A DNA stretch of 64,000 nucleotides. Source: Rhodocollybia butyracea (Eukaryota > Basidiomycota > Agaricomycetes > Agaricales > Omphalotaceae). Positions 12,690 through 22,803 of this stretch are shown one piece after another. The DNA lies in assembly GCA_015501585.1 (NCBI GenBank), contig JADNRY010000086.1:62001-126000 (forward strand). The letters run 5' to 3'. Positions within the stretch are counted from its first letter, which is position 1. Every line of letters starts with the position of its first letter. The notes under the pieces were generated by a model that was given only the letters and a program-made list of their open reading frames with translations, had not been told where the DNA came from and searched no databases. The translations under genes were made by a program, and so were the position numbers.

Positions 12690-13215
12690 TGGTTGTACAT
12701 ATGCCTCAAGTCGGAAATTCTTGGGAAATTCAACAAAGAGAGAATCGAGTTTGAATGAAGCATTACTGAGACATCTCATGAATTTGCATAGAAAGCCTTA
12801 CAGTTATCAGTGTACCAGCAATGAACACGAGAATGACCCAGTTGACGTATTGAACTCAATTCTGTGGTAAAGTACAAGATTGTGGAAGGCGGTTAAAAAA
12901 AGAAAAAAAAAGTTGGGGGACAATAAATGTCTCTACAAGTATACGGCTCATTTTTGAAGGACTCACAAGCAAAAACCTTATTATGGAAAAGGGAGGTTCT
13001 ACGAGGAGGAACCCGAATTATGCATTTCGATCACGGTAACATCGTTTGACTTGGCGTTCTGCAATCCAAAGCTATAAGACATTGAAAACATCTACTTTGT
13101 GAAGCTCTTGGTACCGGATGGAGTCTCCGAGTGAGTAGTTTCTCAACGGGACATGAGAACGAATGCGATAGAACTATGTGAGCCACATTGCGTCGGTGAC
13201 CTCGGTGACCATAGA
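12690..13215 (-). pseudogene. Relic paralogue of the gene at 19260-20172
   Basis: Read on the minus strand, this region aligns block by block with the gene beyond the copia element. One block ends in TTCACAAAGTA. Another encodes NAKSNDVTVI...NSGS, against HANSREVTVIVLHSGS in the paralogue. A third contains ACTGATAACTGTAA. In-frame stops interrupt it, for example directly after the NSGS block, so it is a decayed tandem duplicate. The function of the family is unknown. Confidence 0.6.
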
Positions 13216-13551
13216 CCAAGCCATGGACCAGTGAGGGTGTTGGCTCTATTTTTTTTTTCTAAGACCAACATACTCACAATCATAGTATACATAGGTAACT
13301 GATAATTGGTCTTGCCAGTGTTGTAGTTATTTATTGGTATCGAGTCAATTACACTTGCGTGTATAGCTGAGGATAACTGATTTGAACTGGTCTCACAATA
13401 CCCTGTCTATTTATGAGAATACTTACATAGTTTTACAACCTCTTGGGGACTACAGGACATAGAAGAGAGAAACGTTGTAGGGGGTGGTAAGCCCTGGCCA
13501 CATCCTACAATCTAGACCGTGATGTATACGGCCCCTCCGATTTGAGATGTG
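13216..13551. other. Spacer left of the copia element
   Basis: No gene is visible. The last five bases before the element, TAATA at 13552-13556, are its target-site duplication. Confidence 0.4.
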
Positions 13552-13556
13552 TAATA

Positions 13557-13978
13557 TATTAGAGGTTGATCGATAAGGCAGACAGTGTACTCTACACTGT
13601 TAGTAGGCTCTGGTCACACAGACACAGAGGAGACGAAGGTCCAGACACAGACACAAACAGAGAAAACACAACTTGATATTTCACAAGTACATACAGGCTT
13701 AAATACGAGTCCAGCGAGTTAATAATAAGTACAACGCGTGAAGCGTTCACAGACGGAGTGAGAGTAATAAGACGAGAGTGGAATGGAGCACAAGGTAAGT
13801 AAGTAAGAATAGACGAGAGCACAATAATAAAGCAATGGCGAGTGGGCAGGATAAAGATAGTACAACTAGTTCACATACCAGTAGTTACAGCGAGAGAGAA
13901 CGTTCCATAGATAGTAACGAAGTGAGAAGACTGTTCCATAGTAAGTATAATGAAGTTGATAGATGACAAAGTCCAACA
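13557..13978 (-). repeat. Copia 3' LTR
   Basis: This 422-bp direct repeat matches 18833-19254 at every base I compared. It is the downstream LTR because pol reads toward it. A 76-aa open frame at the same place in both LTRs is coincidental. Confidence 0.95.
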
Positions 13979-13990
13979 CTCCTCCTCAAA
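13979..13990 (-). other. Copia polypurine tract
   Basis: On the minus strand TTTGAGGAGGAG abuts the 3' LTR directly. This is the expected primer site for plus-strand DNA synthesis. It overlaps the TGA stop of pol (13986-13988). Confidence 0.75.
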
Positions 13991-16900
13991 CCTTTGCAAG
14001 TCCCATAGACGATGCGAAGTGTTTGGCTTTTGCTGAAGTCAAAGCCTTGGTGAAAATGTCTGCCGTCATGTCCTCGGTTGGACAGTAAGTAAGTCGAATG
14101 TTACCTTCTTCAATAGCATACCGAATGAAATGATACCGTATGTCGATGTGTTTGGTCCGTGCATGAAACCTGTCATCTTTCGCTAAAGCAATGGCTGATT
14201 GGTTGTCCGAGTGAAGTGTGATAGGTCCGGCGATTGGAGTGAACAACTCGGAGATGAGGTTTCGAAGCCAAATTGCTTCCTTGGCTGCATGCGTGAGAGC
14301 GACGTACTCTGCTTCTGTAGTGGATAGAGAGATGGTGTCCTGTCGCTTTGATGACCATGATACTGCTCCGCCGTTAAGCATAAAAATGTATCCTGATATG
14401 GCATGTCTGTCCTCTTGGGACATTCCATCGGCGTCCGTAAATCCCTCAACAGGATGCTTCTGCACTCCTCCTGAAGTTAGCCAATAATCCCGGGTATATT
14501 TCAGATAAGCGTATACACGCCTAAGTCCGTTCCAATGAGCGATGCCTGGATTCTGCGAGAATCGGGCAAGAATGGCAACCGTATAGGTGATGTCGGGTCG
14601 TGTGGCAATGGAAAGATATTGGAGAGCACCAAGTGCTTCTCGGTAAGGCTTATCCCGCATGGCGGCGATATCCTCCACAGTCTGTGGCATCTGGTCTTTT
14701 GTGAGGTGAATATGGGGGTCAAAAGGAATGGAGAGTGGCTTTATGTCAGAGAATCCGTAGCGGCTAAGAATAGCATCAATGTATGATCGCTGTGATAAAC
14801 GGATAGATCTGCTGTGAAGTGATCTCTGAATCTCAATTCCAAGTAGCCAATGAATTTCGCCCTGATCTGTGACCTCGATAATCGCGCTGATAGATTTCTT
14901 CAGCTGTGCCATAATTTCCAGAGTTTTGGTAACCAATGTCATATCATCCACATGGATGAAAATGATTGTGAACGGGTTGGTGCGATAAAATACGGCATGA
15001 TCAAAATCTGACCGTTTGAAGCCTAGCTTCGTCATGATTTCCCTGAATCGCAAATACCATCTTCGACCTGCTTGTTTAAGTCCGTATAAGGCAAGTTTGA
15101 GTCGAAGTACTTGTCCGGGTTTTACACCTAGATTAATGCCGGTTGGTGCCTTCATGTAGATCTTTTCGCTGTCATCAAGTTTGCCATAGAGATATGCCGA
15201 TTTGACATCCATCTGATGAATGATCCAGCTGTGTTCAGCTGCGATGCTGAGAATAGTTCTGGCTGATGCGAGTTTGGCAACTGATGCGAAAGTTTCATCT
15301 GGAAAATAATCAACGTCTGGGATTTGATTAAATCCTCGCACCACAAGTCTGGCTCTATGACTAGTAAGCCGTCCTTGTTCATCTTTCTTGGTCCGATAAA
15401 CCCATTTGGATGTGAGAATGTTTGCATCCGATGGTGCCGTGACTATATCGTAAGTTTCACGCTGGTTGAGTCTGGATATCTCCTCGTTCATGGCTTCTTG
15501 CCATTTCGGCCAATCAGGTCGGCGCATAGCTTCTGCAACTGATAAAGGATCTGATTCGATTTCAGATGTGACTTGTGCAAGCGATGCTGTAAGGTATCGG
15601 AGTTCCGTGTTACCCTCTGCTGATCCTTCAATGATATCCCTGATTTTCTGAGTGGGTCGCCTGACACGTTTTCCGGTAAGTTGTTCCGGCGGGATGGGCT
15701 CTGCAATTTCGTCAGGTACAGGAATAATAGGCTGTTCCGACTCAGTGACTGATGTTTCCAAATTTTCCAAATTTCCATCCTCCTCCTCAATGAGTTGGAT
15801 CTGCCTGTTGGAAATTTTTACGTTCCGTTCCGTGGTAACTGTTCGTCGCTGTGGCCAATAGATAAAATATCCATTAGATTCCGTGTCTATACCTATCCAT
15901 CTTCCTTCTTGTGCCTGTGGTTCGAATTTTCCTGGCTCTTTCTCCTTCTTTACATACACTATGCTCCCGAATATTTGAAAGTTAGAAATGTCGGGTTTTT
16001 GATTGAATCGTTTTTCGTATGGTGTCGCCATATTTATTCCCTTCTTTGGTGTCCTGTTCCAAATATAAACCACGTACTTCATCATAAATCCCCATAGCCA
16101 TTTAGGGAGTCCTGATGAAATGATTAGACTTTGTACTGCATTCAGTAGAGTCCGATGAGTGCGTTCCGCTATGCCGTTATGTTCCGGAGTGTCATGCACC
16201 GTTAATCTCCGCTGGGTGCCAAGTCGTTCCAGGTACTGATTAAATTCTCGGCTAAGAAACTCTCCCCCTCGATCAGAGTGAAGAATTTTAACAGTGATGC
16301 CATATTGAGTCTGGAGATTGCTTTGAATAATGACGTACTGGGTGAATGCTTCATCCTTGCTTTTCAGCAATGGTTCCTCTAACCATAGAGTCGCCTCGTC
16401 GACTATGGTGAGGGCGTAAGTGCAACGGTTGATAGTTTGAACTGATGCGGGTCCCCAGACGTCCATGTGAAAAACATCTCCGTAATTCTCCGCTCGTGGA
16501 GAAGACCGTAATTTGGCAATCGGAAATCTTGCTGCCTTAGCTAGCAAGCATGTACGGCATTCCGGCTCGTCCATGTGAGATTTATCCAATCTCATCCCAT
16601 TGATCTGGTTGTGTGCGAATAAATGCTTAATATAAGCATAGTTCTGATGGCCTAAGATGCAGTGGGCGTCATAGAGTGATACCAGTCGATCTTTGGCAAC
16701 ATAAGCATATTCCTCCATGGGAATCTGGTAGAGTCCATGGATCTTCGGAATACGTGCAACGATCCTGTTGTTGGGGTCAGTCATGGTGAGTAAACCATTC
16801 CCAATGTGGATATTGTATCCATCATCATCGAGTTTTCCCAAGGAAATAAGAGTGTTGGGAATGTTAGGACATAGGAGGGCGTTATGGAGCGGGACGTTTC

Positions 16901-18149
16901 GAGTATTGCCGTGGTTATCAATTGGAAAATCCAAATGAAGCGTACCTGCCATGCTAGAATTAAAAGTTCCGGCATTGGCTGCTTGAATGACTTTAGTCGG
17001 AATAGACTTTAGATCTTGGAGGCTGTCCTCCATAGGAGTCATGTGGCTCGAACATCCGGAATCAAATAGTATAGCCCCTCGGCTATGTGCTCCCATCATT
17101 GCTGTTTCGTGTTCATCAGCAATATCATTGAAATCAAATGTGAGATATGTTTCTGCTGTATTTGGGGACATCTGGAAAGATGCCGTCGAGTTTCCAAGCT
17201 CGGTGTAGGATTTGGTGGGAGGAAAGACGAAGCTGGTGTCCGATGACAACTCAATGGCTGCCCAAGATGATTCTGGGACTTCTTCAATCTGTGATGAAGA
17301 TGCGGTTTCCTTCCCCTTTGGCCTAGATCTCCAATTTCCATCTGATTTCTTCCCCTCTTTCGGCTCGTGAGTTTCCCTACTCTCTTTGGCTTGATTAGCC
17401 TGTGGCCGTTTAGGCAATGGACATGTGCTTGCAAAATGTCCTTTCCCTCCACAATTAAAACATGCGGAAGTAGACCTGTTAGGTCCGTTTGGTTTCAAGT
17501 TTCCTCGGCCCCTAGAAAATCCCCTCTGAGAAAATCCTTGACCTCGGAATCCACCTCGACCTCGGGAATTTCCTGCATAGTTTGCCGATTCCTTCTTCCC
17601 CTTGTTGTGATGACTAGCACTTCGTACGTGTCCCTGTGCTTCTGCACGAATGGTGGCAATCAATTCCTGTGTTGCCAGTTTCTTGTCGGTTCGAGATGTG
17701 ACTACAACAAGTGCGTTTATGGTGGGTCTGAATTGGTTGGGGATAGAGGATATGATGGTGTTGTTGAACATTTCATCGCTAAATTCGATGCCGCGGGTTT
17801 CAAGACTGTCTCGGATTTCCAACATAGTGTCTAGGTGTTCGTTAACCCTAGATGGTTCATAGCAACGCATGGTGTGAAGCTGTCTCTGCAGATGTGATTC
17901 CGTGAGCGCATTTTTGGAGTCAAAATCAGCGATTAAATTTGTCCACACATCACAAGTGTTGGTATAATTTCTATACCTTCGAAAAATGCCATCCAATAAT
18001 CTGCCAATTAAAGCATTTAGCAAATCTGTATCAGATGATTTATCTCCTGTATTTCCGGCTTCTCGTGTGTCTGTTGCTTCATGGGGTTCCATGTGAGGTA
18101 CTTGCCATAATTTATGGACTTTGCAGCTAATTCTACTCGACTTTTCCAT
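13986..18149 (-). CDS. Copia Gag(C-terminal)-Pol polyprotein
   Basis: The open frame codes for about 1387 aa. Domains in order are the rest of a UBN2-type gag, a CCHC zinc knuckle (CFNCGGKGHFASTC, residues 230-243), and an aspartic protease with DSG at 363-365. The integrase follows, with a GAG-pre HCILGH/CRTC zinc-binding module and MDVWGP at the start of the core. Next come reverse transcriptase with YLYGKLDD and the catalytic IHVDD, then RNase H with TDADG and STTEAEY. The frame is open to its natural end at the polypurine tract. The N-terminal part of gag is in another frame (18017-18808). Confidence 0.95.
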   Translation of the reverse strand: MEKSSRISCKVHKLWQVPHMEPHEATDTREAGNTGDKSSDTDLLNALIGRLLDGIFRRYRNYTNTCDVWTNLIADFDSKNALTESHLQRQLHTMRCYEPSRVNEHLDTMLEIRDSLETRGIEFSDEMFNNTIISSIPNQFRPTINALVVVTSRTDKKLATQELIATIRAEAQGHVRSASHHNKGKKESANYAGNSRGRGGFRGQGFSQRGFSRGRGNLKPNGPNRSTSACFNCGGKGHFASTCPLPKRPQANQAKESRETHEPKEGKKSDGNWRSRPKGKETASSSQIEEVPESSWAAIELSSDTSFVFPPTKSYTELGNSTASFQMSPNTAETYLTFDFNDIADEHETAMMGAHSRGAILFDSGCSSHMTPMEDSLQDLKSIPTKVIQAANAGTFNSSMAGTLHLDFPIDNHGNTRNVPLHNALLCPNIPNTLISLGKLDDDGYNIHIGNGLLTMTDPNNRIVARIPKIHGLYQIPMEEYAYVAKDRLVSLYDAHCILGHQNYAYIKHLFAHNQINGMRLDKSHMDEPECRTCLLAKAARFPIAKLRSSPRAENYGDVFHMDVWGPASVQTINRCTYALTIVDEATLWLEEPLLKSKDEAFTQYVIIQSNLQTQYGITVKILHSDRGGEFLSREFNQYLERLGTQRRLTVHDTPEHNGIAERTHRTLLNAVQSLIISSGLPKWLWGFMMKYVVYIWNRTPKKGINMATPYEKRFNQKPDISNFQIFGSIVYVKKEKEPGKFEPQAQEGRWIGIDTESNGYFIYWPQRRTVTTERNVKISNRQIQLIEEEDGNLENLETSVTESEQPIIPVPDEIAEPIPPEQLTGKRVRRPTQKIRDIIEGSAEGNTELRYLTASLAQVTSEIESDPLSVAEAMRRPDWPKWQEAMNEEISRLNQRETYDIVTAPSDANILTSKWVYRTKKDEQGRLTSHRARLVVRGFNQIPDVDYFPDETFASVAKLASARTILSIAAEHSWIIHQMDVKSAYLYGKLDDSEKIYMKAPTGINLGVKPGQVLRLKLALYGLKQAGRRWYLRFREIMTKLGFKRSDFDHAVFYRTNPFTIIFIHVDDMTLVTKTLEIMAQLKKSISAIIEVTDQGEIHWLLGIEIQRSLHSRSIRLSQRSYIDAILSRYGFSDIKPLSIPFDPHIHLTKDQMPQTVEDIAAMRDKPYREALGALQYLSIATRPDITYTVAILARFSQNPGIAHWNGLRRVYAYLKYTRDYWLTSGGVQKHPVEGFTDADGMSQEDRHAISGYIFMLNGGAVSWSSKRQDTISLSTTEAEYVALTHAAKEAIWLRNLISELFTPIAGPITLHSDNQSAIALAKDDRFHARTKHIDIRYHFIRYAIEEGNIRLTYCPTEDMTADIFTKALTSAKAKHFASSMGLAKV

Positions 18150-18808
18150 GTGTCCCAGTTCGATCCATCCGGTTTAAGGGTGGTGACCTTGTCAAATGCT
18201 TTCAGTGCTTTGGACATCTCGTCGTCAGATGAGTAGCTATCTGATTCTTCTTTGTCTGATGATCCTGGATCGCCTCCGTCAGATGGTGGTGAGCTGTGAG
18301 GTAAGTCTGATTTTGGGATCAAAGGAGTATCGTGATCTGATGGTACAGGTGATGGAGCTGGTGGGGGCGGCGGTGGTGGCTGCGGCTTTGGCTGTGTTGG
18401 TTGTGATTGAGAGGCCTGTGATGCTTGTGATGACGCCCTTGATATTTTCTGGGCTGGCTGCTGTGGAGGTGATGTTGGTGCCGCTGGTTTGGGTACTGCC
18501 GCTTTCTCCTGGGATTTTTCAATTCTGTGTGCTATTCCAGATGTTATTTCTGGTATGTCTTCTGTAGGACTGGGTATGTCGTATCTGTTCGGACAGATTT
18601 TCCGGTTACAAAATTCGTATTTTCCTGTCTGTAAGCTGTTGTAACAATCTTGGTATTTTGTTGGAATCCAAAGATGTGGTCTTAGGGCACAAGGAAGCTC
18701 TGGGTTGTTGGCGGCAACTGGCTTAGTTGTGGCTGAAGCTCGTGTGGATGGTTTCGATGAGCTGGGTTGTTGTGACATCAACAATGGTGTATGGGATGGT
18801 GGCGTCAA
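18017..18808 (-). CDS. Copia Gag, N-terminal part
   Basis: This 263-aa frame starts at an ATG shortly after the primer-binding site. It has a basic/serine N-terminus and a proline-rich stretch (PPPPPPPAPSP near residue 150). It then enters the usual copia gag core with PDGSNWDTWKSRVELA. It leaves the gag frame at a C4 run (minus strand; 18083-18086 on plus) and runs out of frame to 18017. The gag continues without loss in the frame of the pol ORF. One more base in that run would fuse them. A -1 slippage signal, a mutation and an assembly error are all possible. Confidence 0.85.
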   Translation of the reverse strand: MTPPSHTPLLMSQQPSSSKPSTRASATTKPVAANNPELPCALRPHLWIPTKYQDCYNSLQTGKYEFCNRKICPNRYDIPSPTEDIPEITSGIAHRIEKSQEKAAVPKPAAPTSPPQQPAQKISRASSQASQASQSQPTQPKPQPPPPPPPAPSPVPSDHDTPLIPKSDLPHSSPPSDGGDPGSSDKEESDSYSSDDEMSKALKAFDKVTTLKPDGSNWDTWKSRVELAAKSINYGKYLTWNPMKQQTHEKPEIQEINHLIQIC

Positions 18809-18810
18809 TG

Positions 18811-18832
18811 GTTAGGCTCGGGGCCCATAACC
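18811..18832 (-). other. Copia primer-binding site (half tRNA-iMet type)
   Basis: Immediately inside the 5' LTR the minus strand reads GGTTATGGGCCCCGAGCC. The first twelve bases are those of the Drosophila copia primer-binding site. That site pairs with the anticodon-arm end of a cleaved initiator methionine tRNA rather than with a tRNA 3' end. Confidence 0.8.
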
Positions 18833-19254
18833 TATTAGAGGTTGATCGATAAGGCAGACAGTGTACTCTACACTGTTAGTAGGCTCTGGTCACACAGACA
18901 CAGAGGAGACGAAGGTCCAGACACAGACACAAACAGAGAAAACACAACTTGATATTTCACAAGTACATACAGGCTTAAATACGAGTCCAGCGAGTTAATA
19001 ATAAGTACAACGCGTGAAGCGTTCACAGACGGAGTGAGAGTAATAAGACGAGAGTGGAATGGAGCACAAGGTAAGTAAGTAAGAATAGACGAGAGCACAA
19101 TAATAAAGCAATGGCGAGTGGGCAGGATAAAGATAGTACAACTAGTTCACATACCAGTAGTTACAGCGAGAGAGAACGTTCCATAGATAGTAACGAAGTG
19201 AGAAGACTGTTCCATAGTAAGTATAATGAAGTTGATAGATGACAAAGTCCAACA
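18833..19254 (-). repeat. Copia 5' LTR
   Basis: This is the upstream 422-bp LTR, identical by eye to 13557-13978. Promoter and polyadenylation signals of the element should lie here, but I did not assign individual motifs. Confidence 0.95.
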
Positions 19255-19259
19255 TAATA

Positions 19260-20172
19260 CTGTATGAAGCCTAAAATAGACTCAATTAATCGCTTTATGG
19301 TCATAAATATAGAAAAGAACTCACTAATATACATTGAAGAGCCAACGTCGAATGAAGTATTGAAGACGGACATCCCATAAATTTGGCCAGGGCCAGACTT
19401 TACAGTTATCAGCTTGACAATGAAAGACAACCCAGTCAAGGTGTTAAACTTACGTGCACAAACTCCACGTAATCGGGGTTCTTCGTCCTGGTTTCCAAGT
19501 ACCGGGTAGTAAATGTTTCCTTATATATGGCTCTAAAGACGATAGGATTCTTCCCATCTGGTCCTATCATGTTGATATTGTGCGTGTATTCAATGTGATC
19601 TGAAGATTGGTGAACATGATGTGGTTCATGCAACGCAAATAATGAACATACAAGAGTATCTGTCATCTCCTACTTCAGAATCGTATGTCGCCGGATGGTG
19701 GGACTTGTATGGTATTGCTAGATTAGGCCAAGCTACGAAAATGGTCCCGTAGTGTGGAAGTGCGGAGACGGAACCCGAATGTAATACTATCACAGTAACC
19801 TCTCTTGAATTGGCATGACGGTAGGCGTATACATCCACAACCCAATTTGTGCCGGGAATTTGGTAAACTTGGCTGTAAATTATTCAACATTCAGTAATGC
19901 AAACACAGGGAGAGCGTTTACTTTGTGAACCCCCTGGTGCCGAGTGGTGGAGTGAGATCTTTTTCGATGCCACTGGTGAAGGTCATGAAAGCGGATGTGA
20001 GAGGTCCATCGGAACAACATACGACGGTGCATTCCCAGCGGCCTTGATGTAGTGACTGGCATCGAGGATTAATAACATAATGTCCAAGCCTTCTGGCAAG
20101 AGCGACACAACGTACCTAGTGATATTAATCGCCTTAGGGAGGTCGGCAACCATGGATGGGGACCTACACGGA
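19260..20172 (-). CDS. Unknown multi-exon gene, 3' end cut by the copia element
   Basis: Several minus-strand exons join with consistent phase. A likely start is MVADLPKAINIT near 20150. An exon contains GRWECTVVCCSDGPLTSAF and ends at a GTAAAC donor near 19922. The next begins QVYQIPGTNWVVDVYAYRH and ends GDDRYS before GTATGT. A third contains HIEYTHNINMIGPDGKN and ends FVH before GTAAGT. A last frame, LITVKSGPGQIYGM, runs into the copia insertion at 19259. I do not recognise the family. No membrane segment or catalytic motif is evident. The exon linking MVADLPKAINIT to GRWEC is not resolved. A relic paralogue lies at 12690-13215, so the locus was a tandem pair before the insertion. Confidence 0.6.
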
Positions 20173-20814
20173 AATAGACAATGAGGAGTGCTCATGAAAT
20201 ATACAATAGAACAAAGCCATGCAATTTTATGTCATCCATCATGGCTTTCATGAAGGCATCGCGCGACTTTCTATGTCGGAACTTTTAAGAACCGGCGATA
20301 AGGCCCGATATCTTAATATAATGACCATTATAGATACGGTATTGATAAGGGCGTATATGAATAAAGGTCGGTCAGATAAGATGACGGTCTGATGGCCACT
20401 TATGGACCTTATGGGCCCTGATGTGCGTTCAGCTTCAACGTTAACGTAGCAAATAGACTATGTACATATGCTAGGCTTAGTTTCTGGTGTGATTAGTACA
20501 TTCACATGCATCACAAGCTCAACTACTGACAATTTCTCATCACTTGAGCAGCCGGTGCATCACGAGTTATTGACAAGTTACCATCTTTTTGATGGTTCTT
20601 ACAGAGGTAGTAGAACGAGTGGAATACATGTATTTTAACTGTTACGGACAGGTGGGATGATATTTATTTAACTGCTGCACAAACTATAGGCCTTGGGAGC
20701 CATCGGAATGGGACAGGTTCATATAACTGGGCCGACTTCATTATCGTTATCGGGTTACCTCATATCATGTCAAGATAAGGCCCTTATATTGCTGATGTCA
20801 TTATCTTGCCAATT
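20173..20814. other. Intergenic spacer
   Basis: No gene or repeat was recognised between the upstream end of the copia-disrupted gene and the small gene at 20815. Confidence 0.35.
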
Positions 20815-21128
20815 TCAAATCTCCGACATATTTCTAGTGACCGCTTTGAACATGGCCTCGTATGAAGCAACTGACGCTGTGAGGTCCTTGTGCGCCTTAA
20901 CGAGGGTGGCAACCTGCTGCAAATCGGCCTCCTCGGTCTCTGCATTGTCACTGCTGGTGAAACAATTAATGGATGAATATGAGAAGTCGTGAGGGATGAC
21001 AACATACGAGGAGAGCGCGACCTTGGCCGTGAGTTCACTGTTACTGGTGTAGCATCAAATGATGAGTAGATGGTGCAGCAATAGCCAGGGAAAACGCACG
21101 AGAGCAAGTCGGTGTTTGAAGATGACAT
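20815..21128 (-). CDS. Small spliced gene, 85-aa helical protein
   Basis: Exon 1 (21128-21100, ATG TCA...) ends at a canonical GTGCGT donor. Exon 2 (21043-20815) begins after CACCAG. The phases match and the total is 86 codons including TGA. The protein starts MSSSNTDLLS. It has a middle part (YVVIPHDFSYSSI) and a C-terminal half that should form one long helix (ADLQQVATLVKAHKDL...FKAVTRNMSEI). There is no signal peptide or membrane span. The layout is that of a small complex subunit, but I cannot name the family. Overlapping frames on both strands are shadows. Confidence 0.6.
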
Positions 21129-22402
21129 TTGAGAGGAGCTTAAGGTGAAGAGTGAGGGCGAGAGGGAGGGGTTTTGAGTAAAGCTGTTTGGAACAGTGTT
21201 TTTCATGCCAAGAAATCCACTTCCTTCCGAAAATGGTATAATTTCCGCATGGAAGAAATATTTATTAATGGACCTACGATATCGCCACCTGGCACCCAAA
21301 ACTATCCTACTATACCTATATTCGCAGAGCTAGGAGAGCTGGGACATGATGTTTCATGGAGAGCCTCTTGGATCCGATCTGTTGTCTTGTAGAAGCATTG
21401 GGGGTTGCGGTGGCGAAGAGAGGCTTCATCAGACAAATGCGCTGTCAACAACGGAATCATGGCATGAAAGGAATATATCATTGATAATGATAAGACGAGC
21501 GTATATGTACTCGGATAAGATATCCGGATGCCTTCCGGCAACGTCAAAATCGTTTGAGCTACAGGGTACCATTCAACGACTGGCTGTTCTTGAATTCACC
21601 AATTGCGCAGACAAAGAGCTAGAAGATTCGTTCCAGCTTGATGTCTCGGCCCACTAGCGAGAAGAAACTCTACCCTGGGAGGGCAACGCACGATACCATT
21701 CATCCCGTTCACCATCAAGGAAGCCCCGAAAACTCTACGGGTCTATCCAACGAGTACTCCGGTATCCACAGATACCGCGAATGAACGGCGCTCCAGCCCG
21801 ACATCTCAATCCACTAAAGAGGAACGATAAGAGACGGCGACCAGACAGTCACTGTCATGGAAGCCGCAGAGCTCGATCCAGAGAAAGCGCCGAAGCAGGG
21901 GATGAAATGGACTCCCAGTACAAGCATCTGACATCAATGACATCTACTCGCATCGTTATTCCCGTGGACGGATGGGCTGGTTAGTGGATTTTCGGTTGGA
22001 CGATCGATGACTATATCTGAATAAATCGAGTATCAGTACATCCTTGGAAGACAGCGGGCGATACTCTGTTGACAAGCCGGTCCAAAAGAGGAAGAGACGA
22101 AAGGATATCCCAACATGGGGCGGTGAGATCACAACGGGTAGTGGTAGTGGTAATGGTATACGTATTGCGTTGAGAAGAACCTGTAGAAGATCGAGACTCA
22201 GATCCAGAGAGGATACATAGTATCATGGTTAAACGATCAAATCATGAGACCGTGTCGTGTCGTGTCCTTATAAACCTCCCATATCGAGGATCGTGCGCAA
22301 CATCCCTGGAAAGAACATGACGTTGAGGAGGAGAGGGTACATCATTTCGTTAAGATGCACCGCCATCGTCTGCTCGGACATTGGATATTGAAATATTGAT
22401 CT
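21129..22402. other. Possible Ser/Arg-rich coding fragments, unresolved
   Basis: Plus-strand text between about 21640 and 22230 has several short frames rich in Ser, Arg, Thr and Pro, for example 21781-21984, and a GSGSGNG stretch near 22140. They might be exons of a disordered protein, but no set of splice sites gave one continuous frame. The rest is unassigned. Confidence 0.25.
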
Positions 22403-22803
22403 TCAGTGGACCATGTCGCGCTTCTTCCAAGCTTCGTCGACTGGAGCAGATAACTTTCTGTAGAGTTGATATATCATTGCTTCGAGTTCTTTGCTTGTCG
22501 AGACTCAAAAAAAAAAAAGAAATTATGAGTTAAAGTTAAGCAGAGGAGTGTAAACGAATCCATGCCTTTCTACTCACTTAACATCACCTTCTGCTTCACC
22601 TCGTCCCACTCAATACTCATAGTCACCAGCGGCTGTTGCTGCTGCTCCGAGAACGGGTGATGAAGATCAATGAAGCTTGAGGCTGGCGCTGAAGGCAGAG
22701 GTATTTTGAGAGCTGAAGATGTCGATGAGGAGATGGTGGATATGTCTGGAAAAGAAGTTGACCTTTGAGAGAGGCAGATGGTGAGCTTGATTGCGTACGC
22801 CAT
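22403..22803 (-). CDS. Small spliced gene, about 108 aa
   Basis: Exon 1 (22803-22578) begins MAYAIKLTIC and ends at a GTGAGT donor. Exon 2 (22503-22403) follows a 12-T tract and a GAG acceptor. The phases agree (226 + 101 nt = 109 codons). The C-terminal half reads SIEWDEVKQKVM, then SKELEAMIYQLYRKLSAP and VDEAWKKRDMVH, which looks like ordered helical protein. The middle is Ser/Pro-rich with a short poly-Q. The frame is open upstream to 22896, so an earlier start is possible. The family is not recognised. Confidence 0.55.

Larger units (their letters stand above)
13557..19254 (-). mobile_element. Complete Ty1/copia LTR retrotransposon (5698 bp)
   Basis: The element lies on the minus strand. 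Its two 422-bp LTRs are identical by eye, and it is flanked by the 5-bp target duplication TAATA (13552-13556 and 19255-19259). In its own direction the LTR begins TGTTGGACTTTG and ends CCTCTAATA. It encodes gag and pol in the copia order protease-integrase-RT-RNase H. Identical LTRs indicate a recent insertion. It sits in or at the 3' end of the unknown gene at 19260-20172. The only obvious lesion is a one-base frame change inside gag. Confidence 0.96.

Noticed and set aside
13592..13822. 76-aa frame repeated identically at 18868-19098
   Set aside because: It lies inside the copia LTRs; the duplication is the LTR pair, not a gene pair.
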